Shown: positions 34,824 through 43,563, counted from the first letter of the stretch. The stretch: DNA of 62,701 bases from Lachnospiraceae bacterium (GCA_024696945.1 JAILGF010000225.1:1-62701); one strand, 5' to 3'. A program made the numbers and translations. Notes: generated by a model not told the origin, from the letters alone.

Positions 34824-34937
34824 GCGAAATACAAATCCTTATTTCGCACAAAAAACGATTTACAGTTTTAAATTCGATGCTATTATGGTAGAAGTAGAAA
34901 GGGTGCAGGCGCGTCACCGACGGATACCATGCCTGCA
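34824..34937 (+). promoter_or_regulatory. Structured 5' leader before the 74-aa gene
   Basis: The ~140-nt leader holds two clean hairpins: GCGAAATA (34824-34831) / TATTTCGC (34840-34847), and TGCAGGC (34904-34910) / GCCTGCA (34931-34937) enclosing CGTC-ACC-GACG. The second ends 2 nt before the AAAGG ribosome-binding site, so it could control translation. It matches no riboswitch consensus I recognise. Confidence 0.45.
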
Positions 34938-34951
34938 TAAAGGTATAAGAT

Positions 34952-35176
34952 ATGAATATTTCAGCAATTTGGAAGTTAAAGGGCGCATGGGAAAAGTTCA
35001 CAACAAACCATCCGAAATTTCCTCTGTTCCTGGATGCGATGCAGAGAAAAGGCATACAGGAGGGAACGGTAATAGCAATTTCTTTTACGGATGTCGAAGG
35101 GAAAACCATTGAAACCAACATAAAGGTTACGGCCTCGGATATCGAACTGTATGAATCGCTTAAGGATTTAAGGTAA
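34952..35176 (+). CDS. Small conserved-looking protein of unknown function (74 aa)
   Basis: Short soluble protein (MNISAIWKLKGAWEKFTTNH start) with amphipathic helices and a beta segment; no signal peptide or membrane segment. ATG 34952 follows AAAGG by 8 nt, and the gene ends 20 nt before the ABC ATPase gene, in the same direction and under the same promoter. Another frame (34885-35112) overlaps it but has a poor composition and no RBS. Function is unknown; operon position suggests a link to the exporter. Confidence 0.68.
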   Translation: MNISAIWKLKGAWEKFTTNHPKFPLFLDAMQRKGIQEGTVIAISFTDVEGKTIETNIKVTASDIELYESLKDLR

Positions 35177-35196
35177 TTTAATAGGAGGGAAAAAAA

Positions 35197-35970
35197 GTGA
35201 TACAGATCAACGGACTTACAAAAATCTACAAGCTCAATGCAAAGAAAATGGCGGAGCTTAAGACAAAGAAGAATACGAAAATAGCCGTAGATAACCTGTC
35301 TTTAGAGGCAAGACCCGGCGAGATTTTCGGACTTTTGGGACCTAACGGAGCCGGAAAGACCACGACTCTTCGAACTGTGGCTACACTGCTCAAGCCTACC
35401 AAGGGTGACATTAAGGTCTGCGGCTTTGATACCCAAAAGGAAGGCCAGAAGGTTAGGGACAGCATTGCTTTCCTTACCAATGAGATCAAGCTTGATCCTA
35501 ATTTCTCGGCGGACTATATGTTTAAATTCTTCGGCCGTCTCCACGGTATGAGCGAAGAACAGATAGTAGCACGCCAGGAAGAGCTCTTCAATGTATTCGG
35601 GATCAATGATTTCAAGAATAAAAAGATTGAAGAACTTTCAACCGGTATGAAGCAGAAGGCAGCGATCGCAGTAAGCCTTGTCCATGACCCGAAGGTGGTT
35701 ATCTTTGATGAGCCTACATCCGGACTTGATATTGTAACGGCAAGAAGCGTTACCGACTATCTTAAGTATTTAAGAGACCAGGGAAAGACGGTTATCGTTT
35801 CCACGCATATCATGAGTGAGGCAGAAAAACTTAGTGATCGTATCGGAGTCATTATCGGCGGAAAGAAAGTGGAAGAGGGTACTCTTTCGGAAATCCTTGA
35901 AAAGAATGAGGCAGAAGATCTCGAGGATGCATTCTTCAAACTATACAGTAAATATGGTACTGAGAAATAA
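35197..35970 (+). CDS. ABC exporter ATP-binding protein (NatA-like)
   Basis: 257-aa ATPase: Walker A LLGPNGAGKTTT, signature LSTGMKQKAAIA (with STGMK in place of SGGQ), Walker B VVIFDEPTSGLDI and H-loop VSTHIM. The group includes NatA (sodium export) and similar ABC-2 ATPases. GTG start at 35197 behind AGGAGGG (35183-35189). It is followed 18 nt later by its ABC-2 permease. The exported substrate is not readable. Confidence 0.9.
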   Translation: MIQINGLTKIYKLNAKKMAELKTKKNTKIAVDNLSLEARPGEIFGLLGPNGAGKTTTLRTVATLLKPTKGDIKVCGFDTQKEGQKVRDSIAFLTNEIKLDPNFSADYMFKFFGRLHGMSEEQIVARQEELFNVFGINDFKNKKIEELSTGMKQKAAIAVSLVHDPKVVIFDEPTSGLDIVTARSVTDYLKYLRDQGKTVIVSTHIMSEAEKLSDRIGVIIGGKKVEEGTLSEILEKNEAEDLEDAFFKLYSKYGTEK

Positions 35971-35988
35971 GCACAGGAGAGAGAAAAA

Positions 35989-37263
35989 ATGAGTGGAATG
36001 TCAATTATTTTAAAAAAGGAATTAAAAAGAGTGTTCGGTGATAAAAAGCTGGTGTTCAGCATGTTTATCCTTCCGGCCATCATAATGATAGCCCTTTACG
36101 GACTTATGGGTTTTGCGATAGGCGCTATGAACAGCGATATCGAGGAACATGTAAACAAGGTTTATATTGTAAATGCAGATGCCAGATTAAAAAATGCAAT
36201 TCAGGCAAGCGGCTTTGAAAAAAATGAAAACGGTGAAACGGTAAACGATATCACCTACATGACAGAAGCTGAGTATAGAGCAGATGAGCAGAAGTTAAGC
36301 GATGAGATATTAAACGGCGATTCTCAGATGATAGTTTATCTGGATCCTGAATTTGAGAAGAAATTTACCTCGTATAAAAATGCAGGGGATGCTATTCCTC
36401 AGCTGATCATTTCATATAATACTACAGAGAATTATTCACAAAATACATATTCGGTATTTGCAGCCGGTTCCGGGATAAATCCCGGCGTGCTCGACACGTA
36501 CAGGACCATGCTTCTTCAGGAGCGTGTAGGAAATCTGGACCTTTTAAACGTATTTGATCTGCAGCAGAACATCATCGAGAAGGAAGAAAAAGCAAAATCA
36601 CAGTTCATCTCCATGATGCTTCCTTATATGATCATCATCATGCTCTTTGCAGGAGCAATGAGCGTCGGTGTAGATGCCATGGCAGGAGAAAAGGAAAGAG
36701 GAACTCTTGCAAGCATGCTTCTTTCTCCCATTAAGCGTACATCCATTGCAGGCGGTAAGGTTGTTGCGATGATGATCCTGAGCGGCCTTTCGGCAATAGT
36801 TTACGTAGCATCTATGATGATCGCAATGCCTGTCATGAGTGCACTTGGCGGAGAAAATTCCCCTATGGGACAGGGATTCGGCGGATTATCACTCGACCTT
36901 GTTCAGGGGTTGCAGCTCGGCGCCATCATGCTTGCACTGGTATTCCTTTTCGTAGCGGTTATTTCCTTCCTTGCTATCAGGGCAAAGGATACAAAGGCAG
37001 CAGCGTCTCTTATCTCACCCGTTTATATCGTTGTTATGGTAGCAGGTATGCTAACAATGTTTATGAGCGGAAAGAATGTTCCGATATCCAGATACTTCAT
37101 TCCTGTTTACGGAAATGCGGTAGCTATCAAGGATATCTGCAACAATGAGCTTGTAGGAACCAACTTCCTGGCTTCACTTGCAGGAACAGTAATTATTGCA
37201 GTAGCTCTTACCATCGGAATCGCAAGATCATTCGATGACGAGAAGATCATGTTTAATGCTTAA
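35989..37263 (+). CDS. ABC-2 type permease (NatB-like)
   Basis: 424-aa membrane partner of the preceding ATPase. One N-terminal transmembrane helix, a long extracellular domain (about residues 45-200), then five to six helices including LPYMIIIMLFAGAMSVGVDAMAGEKERGTLASMLLSP, the ABC-2 signature region. This topology matches NatB/YhaP-type permeases. A structured repeat and a strong terminator follow. Confidence 0.9.
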   Translation: MSGMSIILKKELKRVFGDKKLVFSMFILPAIIMIALYGLMGFAIGAMNSDIEEHVNKVYIVNADARLKNAIQASGFEKNENGETVNDITYMTEAEYRADEQKLSDEILNGDSQMIVYLDPEFEKKFTSYKNAGDAIPQLIISYNTTENYSQNTYSVFAAGSGINPGVLDTYRTMLLQERVGNLDLLNVFDLQQNIIEKEEKAKSQFISMMLPYMIIIMLFAGAMSVGVDAMAGEKERGTLASMLLSPIKRTSIAGGKVVAMMILSGLSAIVYVASMMIAMPVMSALGGENSPMGQGFGGLSLDLVQGLQLGAIMLALVFLFVAVISFLAIRAKDTKAAASLISPVYIVVMVAGMLTMFMSGKNVPISRYFIPVYGNAVAIKDICNNELVGTNFLASLAGTVIIAVALTIGIARSFDDEKIMFNA

Positions 37264-37303
37264 TGTCGCAAGGTGTCACCGCAGGTGACGGAACCTTACG
37301 ACA
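37264..37303. repeat. Structured intergenic repeat, copy 1
   Basis: Outer arms TGTCGCAAGGT (37264-37274) and ACCTTACGACA (37293-37303) pair except for one C-A mismatch; between them is the perfect hairpin GTCACC-GCA-GGTGAC. Copy 2 is at 46601-46640. A G-C pair in this outer stem is an A-T pair in copy 2, showing that the fold is conserved. The flanking CGGCCCCAT is also shared. Confidence 0.75.
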
Positions 37304-37328
37304 CGGCCCCATATTATAATTATTATCG

Positions 37329-37391
37329 CTTGCAGGGAAATACCGACGACTGTATCAAAATCACGGTATATCCCTGCAAGTTTTATATTTT
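37329..37391 (+). terminator. Strong terminator after the NatAB-like exporter
   Basis: CTTGCAGGGA-A-ATACCG (37329-37345) pairs with CGGTAT-A-TCCCTGCAAG (37364-37380), one A-A mismatch, followed by TTTTATATTTT. Confidence 0.88.
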
Positions 37392-37465
37392 AATATGGAG
37401 CCGTTATGCTCTCTGCTTGCAGTAATTGCCTCTATGTGGTATAAAAAAGATGGAGGTAGATGAAG

Positions 37466-38470
37466 ATGGTATCAAGAGAGATTGGATATTTTAACTTAAG
37501 AAAAATAATGAACAGTGGTCAGATTTTCAGGATGTACGAGCCTGAAAACGGCCGCTTTGTTGTGTTTTCGGGTAATAAAAGACTTGAACTTTGTGAGCGT
37601 ACCGGCGAATCAAAAGGTAACGGATACGTGGATTTTTATTGTTCGCAAAAAGAGTTTGAGGAGTATTGGGAAGATTATTTTGATTTAAAAAGGGATTACG
37701 GTGCCATAGTAAAATCTGCTGAAGAGCATTGCCGAAAATCAGCCGGAATTAATGAAATGCGGGGAGCGGAATTCCTTAAAAATGCGTGCAGATACGGAGC
37801 GGATATAAGGGTTCTTAAACAGAATGTCTGGGAGATGATGATTTCTTTTATTATATCCCAGCAGAAACAGATTCCTTCGATCAGGAAGTGTATAGAAGCT
37901 CTGTGTGAAAGATTCGGAGAGAAACACGTTACCGAAGATATGGGGACTCAGCCGGATTTTTGGCATGGATTCCCGAGTGCGGAAGCTATAGCCGCTGCAG
38001 GACCGGACGGACTGAAAGGACTTTCACTGGGGTATCGGGAAAGATACATATATGAAACAGCGGTTAAATATCTTACGGACGGACTGACTGATGAAACTAT
38101 AAGGGAAATGACCGCAGATGAAGCTAAGAAATATTTCTGCTCATTTACAGGAATAGGCAATAAGGTAGCAGATTGCATCTGCCTTTTCGGAGCAGGCTTT
38201 ACCGATGCCTTTCCCATTGATGTTCACATTAAGGATATTCTGTACAGGGAATTTGTTCCTTATGAAAGACAGATAAAATTGGAAAAATCCCTAAAGGAGA
38301 GACTGAAAACGGAAGACATTCCGAGGAAAAAACTGTTGGAAGCTTTATCATACAGGGATTACTTACAGATAATAGATAATGATTTCTCTGCGTTCAACGG
38401 TGTAAAAGGCATAATCCAGCAGTGGATATTTGCTTACGAGATAAGCAGGATAAGATCTGATGATAAATAA
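37466..38470 (+). CDS. 8-oxoguanine DNA glycosylase, OGG1 type
   Basis: 334-aa base-excision repair enzyme. N-terminal OGG_N domain, then HhH-GPD fold: helix-hairpin-helix FTGIGNKVADCICLFG with the catalytic Lys in GNKVADC and the catalytic Asp in FPIDVHI. It removes 8-oxoguanine and cuts the strand. GGAGGT (37452-37457) is 8 nt from ATG 37466 but only 2 nt from ATG 37460, so 37466 is the likely start. It stands alone between a terminator and the carD promoter. Confidence 0.93.
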   Translation: MVSREIGYFNLRKIMNSGQIFRMYEPENGRFVVFSGNKRLELCERTGESKGNGYVDFYCSQKEFEEYWEDYFDLKRDYGAIVKSAEEHCRKSAGINEMRGAEFLKNACRYGADIRVLKQNVWEMMISFIISQQKQIPSIRKCIEALCERFGEKHVTEDMGTQPDFWHGFPSAEAIAAAGPDGLKGLSLGYRERYIYETAVKYLTDGLTDETIREMTADEAKKYFCSFTGIGNKVADCICLFGAGFTDAFPIDVHIKDILYREFVPYERQIKLEKSLKERLKTEDIPRKKLLEALSYRDYLQIIDNDFSAFNGVKGIIQQWIFAYEISRIRSDDK

Positions 38471-38497
38471 CAAAAAAGTTTTAGGAAATAAAAAATA

Positions 38498-38530
38498 ATA
38501 CTTACATTTTTCTAAAGAATGTGCTATAAT
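38498..38530 (+). promoter_or_regulatory. Extended -10 promoter of carD
   Basis: TATAAT (38525-38530) preceded by TGC (extended -10) with weak -35 TTACAT (38502-38507). ATACTTACATTTTTCTAA (38498-38515) resembles the segments before the SleB-like and CheX-like genes at identical spacing. Confidence 0.75.
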
Positions 38531-38605
38531 TATCATTGCAAGGTATCGGCTTTTGCCGACAGAAACGGATAGTTTGGGACAGCTTGGAAGAAATGGAGGT
38601 ATTGC

Positions 38606-39115
38606 ATGTTTGATGTTGGCGAATTTGTTGTTTTCGGAAGTGACGGAGTATGCCGTGTAGAGTCAGTCGGTCCGCTTGATATGGACGGAATATCCAATGA
38701 CAGGATATATTATACATTAGCACCTGTGGGAAAAACAGGAAACGGAAGAATTTATGCACCGGTAGATGGCAAAAGAGTTACCATCAGACGTGTTTTAAAT
38801 AAAGAAGAGGCAAACAGCCTCATAAATGACATAAAGAGTATTGAAAAGCTGATAATCACAGATGAGAAAAAGAGGGAAGAACGTTACAAGCAGGTTATCC
38901 AGAACTGTGATCTTCGTGAAGTGGTTCAGCTTATAAAAGAAATACACGCAAGGAAGGAAATGCGTGAGACGATCGGCAAGAAGCTTACGGCACTCGACGA
39001 AAGATATTTTGGGATAGCCGAAAATTGTCTTTTTAGTGAGTTAAGTCTTCCTTTGGAAATGGAAAAATCACAGATAAAGGATTATATCACCAGTAAATGT
39101 GAACAGGACAGATAA
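38606..39115 (+). CDS. CarD-family transcriptional regulator
   Basis: 169-aa protein. The N-terminal CarD/TRCF-RID domain (MFDVGEFVVFGSDGVCRVESV) binds the RNA polymerase beta subunit; the helical C-terminal half (ANSLINDIKSIEKL onward) would contact promoter DNA. CarD proteins stabilise open complexes. It starts at ATG 38606 behind ATGGAGGT. It has its own extended -10 promoter and a strong terminator. Confidence 0.93.
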   Translation: MFDVGEFVVFGSDGVCRVESVGPLDMDGISNDRIYYTLAPVGKTGNGRIYAPVDGKRVTIRRVLNKEEANSLINDIKSIEKLIITDEKKREERYKQVIQNCDLREVVQLIKEIHARKEMRETIGKKLTALDERYFGIAENCLFSELSLPLEMEKSQIKDYITSKCEQDR

Positions 39116-39121
39116 TTTGGG

Positions 39122-39149
39122 TCCGGTCCGGCAGGACCGGATTTTTTTT
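39122..39149 (+). terminator. Terminator after carD
   Basis: Perfect 8-bp stem TCCGGTCC (39122-39129) / GGACCGGA (39134-39141) with a GGCA loop and eight T residues. Confidence 0.93.
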
Positions 39150-39175
39150 ACAAAGAGATAAAGAAGGCATAACAG

Positions 39176-40390
39176 ATGAATATAATATCATATCTTGAAT
39201 GGCGGGGAGATATAAGCCTCGCAAGGCTTCCTTTGTGCGAGGCGGATTATGCGGTCATCGGCTGCATTTCATATTTCCCGTTTGATGGTATAGTGCCTGA
39301 AGGCTTTACAGCTCAGCCTATAAATATGTGGAATGCCATCAGCAGGGTAAGGGAGCTTGAAGATTTAGAGGGAGACGGCAGAAGCTTTCATTACAGGGAA
39401 GATGACGAAATGACGCAAAAGCTGCTTGTATCACCTCGGTTTACAAGCTTACAGCTTATCGGGTTCAGAAATATAATAGACGAAGAAAAACAGGAACAGT
39501 TTTCCGCCATGACACTGCTACTGCCGAACAAACAGAGTCTTATTGTGTTCCGCGGAACCGACAGAACGCTTACCGGATGGAAGGAAGATTTTAATATGCT
39601 TTACCTGGAAAACGTTCCTTCCCAGGAGGAAGCATTGAGATATCTGGAAGAATCCGCAGACTATACCTCAACGTTTGCACCGGGAGATATTTTTGTGTGC
39701 GGTCATTCAAAAGGCGGTAATCTGGCCATGTTTTCGGCGGCTTATTCGAAGGATGAGGTTAAGCATAGGATAAAGGCTGTTGTGAGCCTGGACGGTCCGG
39801 GTTTTTCAAAAGAAAGAACGGAGTCTCAAGAATTTCAATCAATAAAGGACAGGATATTCAGCTTTGTTCCGCAGCAGTCAATAGTGGGAATGCTTTTGGA
39901 ACACCCTGAAAAACACAGCGTTGTTCACAGTTCAAAGGTAGCATTCTGGCAGCATTCGCTTTATTCCTGGGAGATACGGAGGGGAGACTTTATTCGTGAA
40001 ACCGATGTAAAGAACCTAAGCCGTAACGTGGATGCCACTCTCAAAAACTGGTTCGTTTCCATGGAAAGGGATAAAAGGGAAAAGATGGTAGAGGGCTTCT
40101 GGAAGGTTGTAGAGGCATCGGGAGCCGATAATACGGAGGATCTTTTTACCTTCAGATCTACTTTCAATATGATGAAGTCGATGGGCAAGATCGATGATGA
40201 AACAAAACAGATCATGAGCGAAGCCACAAAGCTTTTCATGAAAGCTATAAGAAAGATGCAGACGGACAATCGTGTAGTGAGACGTGAAAACCGTCGTAAG
40301 AAGAAGCAGCTGGAACCCGGAAAGGATGCAAAGCTCGCTACAAAAAAACGCGGACGGAAATCCGAAGATATAGTAACACCGGAGCCGTAA
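39176..40390 (+). CDS. DUF2974/Mbeg1-like alpha/beta-hydrolase
   Basis: 404-aa cytoplasmic alpha/beta-hydrolase. The nucleophile elbow is VCGHSKGGNLA and an oxyanion-side motif is IVFRGTDRTLTGWKEDF; the C-terminus is a basic tail rich in Arg and Lys (RRENRRKKKQ). No signal peptide is visible. The family, with similarity to lipases, has no fixed substrate. It begins 27 nt after the carD terminator with no clear promoter and is followed by the rnf promoter. Confidence 0.82.
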   Translation: MNIISYLEWRGDISLARLPLCEADYAVIGCISYFPFDGIVPEGFTAQPINMWNAISRVRELEDLEGDGRSFHYREDDEMTQKLLVSPRFTSLQLIGFRNIIDEEKQEQFSAMTLLLPNKQSLIVFRGTDRTLTGWKEDFNMLYLENVPSQEEALRYLEESADYTSTFAPGDIFVCGHSKGGNLAMFSAAYSKDEVKHRIKAVVSLDGPGFSKERTESQEFQSIKDRIFSFVPQQSIVGMLLEHPEKHSVVHSSKVAFWQHSLYSWEIRRGDFIRETDVKNLSRNVDATLKNWFVSMERDKREKMVEGFWKVVEASGADNTEDLFTFRSTFNMMKSMGKIDDETKQIMSEATKLFMKAIRKMQTDNRVVRRENRRKKKQLEPGKDAKLATKKRGRKSEDIVTPEP

Positions 40391-40417
40391 CGGGATAGGA
40401 AAACTTGTATAAAAGGC

Positions 40418-40446
40418 TTGACAAAAATATTGCATAGGTGTAAAAT
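40418..40446 (+). promoter_or_regulatory. Promoter of the rnf operon
   Basis: TTGACA (40418-40423), 17-nt spacer, TAAAAT (40441-40446). Confidence 0.88.
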
Positions 40447-40461
40447 TCATGCTTGTTTGGG

Positions 40462-40489
40462 GGCAAAGGTACAAGGGGGTACTTTGCCT
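40462..40489 (+). promoter_or_regulatory. Hairpin at the 5' end of the rnf transcript
   Basis: GGCAAA / TTTGCC and GTAC / GTAC stems with one bulged G and an AAGGGG loop, starting about 10 nt after the predicted transcription start. TATTTT follows. It may stabilise the mRNA or act as an attenuator. Confidence 0.5.
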
Positions 40490-40530
40490 ATTTTGTGCGT
40501 CTTGATTTTTTAAGGAAGGATTAAAACATT

Positions 40531-41853
40531 ATGACAAAAGGAACATTCAAGGGTGGCGTACATCCTTACGAGGGCAAGGAGCTGTCAATGGACAAGCCCA
40601 CGGTAAAGCTTCTTCCCGGGAAAGAGCTTGTATATCCGATGTCACAGCATATCGGTGCGCCTTCAAAGCCCATAGTCGCAGTAGGTGACCACGTGCTTAT
40701 GGGGCAGAAGATTGCTGAAGCATCGGCATTTGTTTCGGTACCTATTGCCGCATCTGTTTCAGGTACCGTAAAGGACATAAAGCCGACCCTTACAGTTTCG
40801 GGAAGCATAGTGGATGCAATTTATATAGAAAATGATGAAAAATATACTCCGATAGAAGGACTTGGAGCAAAGCGTGACTATACAAAGCTCTCCAAGCAGG
40901 AGATAAGGGATATCGTAAAAGAAGCCGGAATCGTAGGAATGGGCGGTGCAGGTTTCCCGACACATATAAAACTTACTCCTAAGGATGAAAACGCAATAGA
41001 TTACATCATAGTAAACGGTTCGGAATGTGAGCCCTATCTTACATCAGATTATCGTATGATGATGGAAGAGGGAGAAAAACTGGTAGATGGAGTACGTATT
41101 ATCTTAAGGCTTTTTGATAACGCCCAGGGTGTTATAGCCATAGAGGATAATAAGCCAAAGGCGATCGAGCACATCAGCGAGCTTGTACAGAACGAAGACC
41201 GGATCAGAGTTCAGGTTGTAAGGACCAAATATCCTGAGGGCAGCGAGCGTCAGCTGATAAAGGCAGTAACCGGGAGAAAGATCAATTCCTCGATGCTCCC
41301 CGCAGATGCAGGATGCATCGTAAACAATGTGGATACGGTTATTTCCGTACACATGGCAGTGGCTGAGAGCACACCTCTTATGCGAAGAGTGGTTACCGTT
41401 TCGGGAGATGCGATAGTAAATCCTCAGAACTTCAATGTAAAGACCGGAACAAAATATTCAGAGGTGCTTGAAGCAGCCGGCGGATTTAAGGTAAAGCCCG
41501 AAAAGCTTATTTCAGGCGGAACAATGATGGGAATGGGACTTTTCGATGTGAATATCCCCGTAACCAAAACCTCATCGGCACTCTTGGCTTTTATTAAAGA
41601 TCCGATGCTGCTGGTTCCCGAAGGACCTTGCATACGTTGCGGAAGATGTGTTGAGGCATGCCCCGAGAATCTGATACCGCAGATGATGATGGAGGCAGCG
41701 GAACGTTTTGATGATGCATCGTTTGAAGCCATCAGCGGTATGGAATGTATGGAGTGCGGTTCATGTACATTCGTATGTCCTGCAGGCAGAAAACTCACAC
41801 AGAGTCTGAAGCAGACAAGAAGAAGTATCTTAGATAACAGGAAGAAAAAGTAA
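40531..41853 (+). CDS. rnfC: Rnf complex subunit RnfC
   Basis: 440-aa peripheral subunit that takes electrons to NAD+ via FMN and iron-sulfur clusters. The N-terminal barrel-sandwich (HPYEGKELSMDKPTVKLLP), the NADH/FMN-binding GMGGAGFPTHIKL and two C-terminal 4Fe-4S motifs (CIRCGRCVEACPENL and CMECGSCTFVCP) are visible. First gene of rnfCDGEAB. The complex oxidises reduced ferredoxin with NAD+ and pumps Na+ or H+. Confidence 0.97.
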   Translation: MTKGTFKGGVHPYEGKELSMDKPTVKLLPGKELVYPMSQHIGAPSKPIVAVGDHVLMGQKIAEASAFVSVPIAASVSGTVKDIKPTLTVSGSIVDAIYIENDEKYTPIEGLGAKRDYTKLSKQEIRDIVKEAGIVGMGGAGFPTHIKLTPKDENAIDYIIVNGSECEPYLTSDYRMMMEEGEKLVDGVRIILRLFDNAQGVIAIEDNKPKAIEHISELVQNEDRIRVQVVRTKYPEGSERQLIKAVTGRKINSSMLPADAGCIVNNVDTVISVHMAVAESTPLMRRVVTVSGDAIVNPQNFNVKTGTKYSEVLEAAGGFKVKPEKLISGGTMMGMGLFDVNIPVTKTSSALLAFIKDPMLLVPEGPCIRCGRCVEACPENLIPQMMMEAAERFDDASFEAISGMECMECGSCTFVCPAGRKLTQSLKQTRRSILDNRKKK

Positions 41854-41878
41854 GAGCTAAAATTATTAGGAGAATATC

Positions 41879-42898
41879 ATGAAAGACTTATACAATGTCT
41901 CAGCTTCACCCCATGTGAGAAGCGGAGTCACAACGCGCTCGATAATGAGGGATGTGGCGATAGCCCTGATCCCCGCAAGTGCTTTCGGAGTATACCAGTT
42001 TGGATTTAAAGCGTTCCTGGTACTCCTTTCAAGCGTAGCATCAGCTTGTCTTTGCGAGTTCTTATGGAAAAAATTCGTAGTAAAAAAGAGCACTCCTTAT
42101 GAGTGCAGTGCCTTAGTTACCGGACTTCTCCTTGGAATGAACCTTCCTGCATCGGTACCGCTCTGGATACCTATAGTAGGCAGCGCATTCGCAATCCTGG
42201 TAGTAAAGGAAATGTTCGGAGGACTCGGACAGAACTTTATGAATCCCGCACTTGGTGCAAGATGTTTTTTGCTTATCTGTTTCGCAGGCAGGATGACAGC
42301 TTTCGGAGTGGCGCAGTCCGGTTCACACTTTATGGACGGAGCAGCTTCGATCGACGGACTTTCTTCTGCTACTCCTCTGGCAGTTATTAAGAATCTTGAA
42401 GCAGGGCAGAGTATTTCGGGAAGTGTTTCCCTGTGTGATATGTTCTTTGGATTTACAGGCGGTGTTATCGGTGAGACCAGCACCCTGGCAATCCTCATCG
42501 GTGCAGCATATCTTCTTGTAAAGAAGATCATCAGCTTGAGAATTCCCGTTGCTTACATTGCAACATTTGCAGTATTTGTTTATATCTTTGGCGGACATGC
42601 TTTTGAGAGTGACGGCTGTTACTATCTTGCATGTGAGCTCTGCGGCGGCGGACTTATGCTCGGTGCGTGGTTTATGGCGACCGATTATGTAACAAGCCCT
42701 ATTACAAAGGGAGGACAGATAGTATTTGGTATACTTTTAGGACTCCTTACAGGTATCATAAGGGTCTGCGGCAACTCTGCAGAGGGTGTTTCCTACGCTA
42801 TCATCTTCTGTAACCTGCTCGTACCTTTCATTGAGAAATTTACAATGCCACGTGCATTCGGTGTGGTTAAGAAGAAAAAGGGAGGTGCTGCAAAATGA
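41879..42898 (+). CDS. rnfD: Rnf complex subunit RnfD
   Basis: 339-aa membrane subunit with about nine to ten helices. The covalent-FMN motif is visible as DGLSSATPLA, where the Thr carries FMN. Start motif SASPHVRSGVTTRSIMRDV is characteristic. It overlaps rnfG by 4 nt (ATGA). Confidence 0.96.
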   Translation: MKDLYNVSASPHVRSGVTTRSIMRDVAIALIPASAFGVYQFGFKAFLVLLSSVASACLCEFLWKKFVVKKSTPYECSALVTGLLLGMNLPASVPLWIPIVGSAFAILVVKEMFGGLGQNFMNPALGARCFLLICFAGRMTAFGVAQSGSHFMDGAASIDGLSSATPLAVIKNLEAGQSISGSVSLCDMFFGFTGGVIGETSTLAILIGAAYLLVKKIISLRIPVAYIATFAVFVYIFGGHAFESDGCYYLACELCGGGLMLGAWFMATDYVTSPITKGGQIVFGILLGLLTGIIRVCGNSAEGVSYAIIFCNLLVPFIEKFTMPRAFGVVKKKKGGAAK

Positions 42899-43545
42899 GT
42901 GAGAATAAGCAGAAAAGCTCCCTGATAAAAGATGCGCTGATATTATTTGCCATAACCATTATAGCTGCATTCGCATTAGGCGCTGTTTATGAAATAACAA
43001 AGGACCCGATAGCAGAAGCAGAGGCAAAGGCTAAGACCGAAGCGGCACAGGCAGTGTTCGCCGAGATGAAAGAAACCTCCGAGGCTTCTGCGGAAGAAGT
43101 ATCAAAGGCTCAGGCACTTATAGATCAGAATAATAAAAACAAAGAATTTGATACAATAACAATCGATGAAGTGCTTCAGGCACTTGATGAGAACGGAAAC
43201 AAGATCGGTGATATCATCACCGTGACTTCCAAGAAGGGATACGGCGGACAGATAACCATCATCATGGGTGTATCCGATGATGAAACCTTAAAGGGAATCG
43301 AGTTCTTAAGCATCAGCGAAACTCCCGGACTTGGCATGAAGGCAAAGGATGATGATCCTGACAAGGACAGCGATTTCAAAGATCAGTTTAAAGGCGTTCA
43401 GCCCGGAAGCTACAAGCTTACAAAAAGAAATATAAATATGAGCGGAACCACTGAAATAGATGCTATATCAAGTGCAACCATCACTACATCGGCAGTTACC
43501 AATATGCTGAATGCAGGCCTTATGGTTGCAGCATCGATAGATTAA
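42895..43545 (+). CDS. rnfG: Rnf complex subunit RnfG
   Basis: 216-aa subunit with one N-terminal transmembrane helix and an extracytoplasmic FMN-binding domain. The flavinylation motif is DAISSATITTSAV near the C-terminus. An Ala/Glu/Lys-rich segment follows the membrane helix. The flavin transferase ApbE, needed for RnfD and RnfG, is not in the window. Confidence 0.95.
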   Translation: MSENKQKSSLIKDALILFAITIIAAFALGAVYEITKDPIAEAEAKAKTEAAQAVFAEMKETSEASAEEVSKAQALIDQNNKNKEFDTITIDEVLQALDENGNKIGDIITVTSKKGYGGQITIIMGVSDDETLKGIEFLSISETPGLGMKAKDDDPDKDSDFKDQFKGVQPGSYKLTKRNINMSGTTEIDAISSATITTSAVTNMLNAGLMVAASID

Positions 43546-43563
43546 GGAAGGAGGATTTTCAAC

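Noticed and set aside
34885-35112. Alternative 75-aa frame in the exporter leader
   Set aside because: No RBS, runs through the leader hairpin, and overlaps the better 34952 gene.
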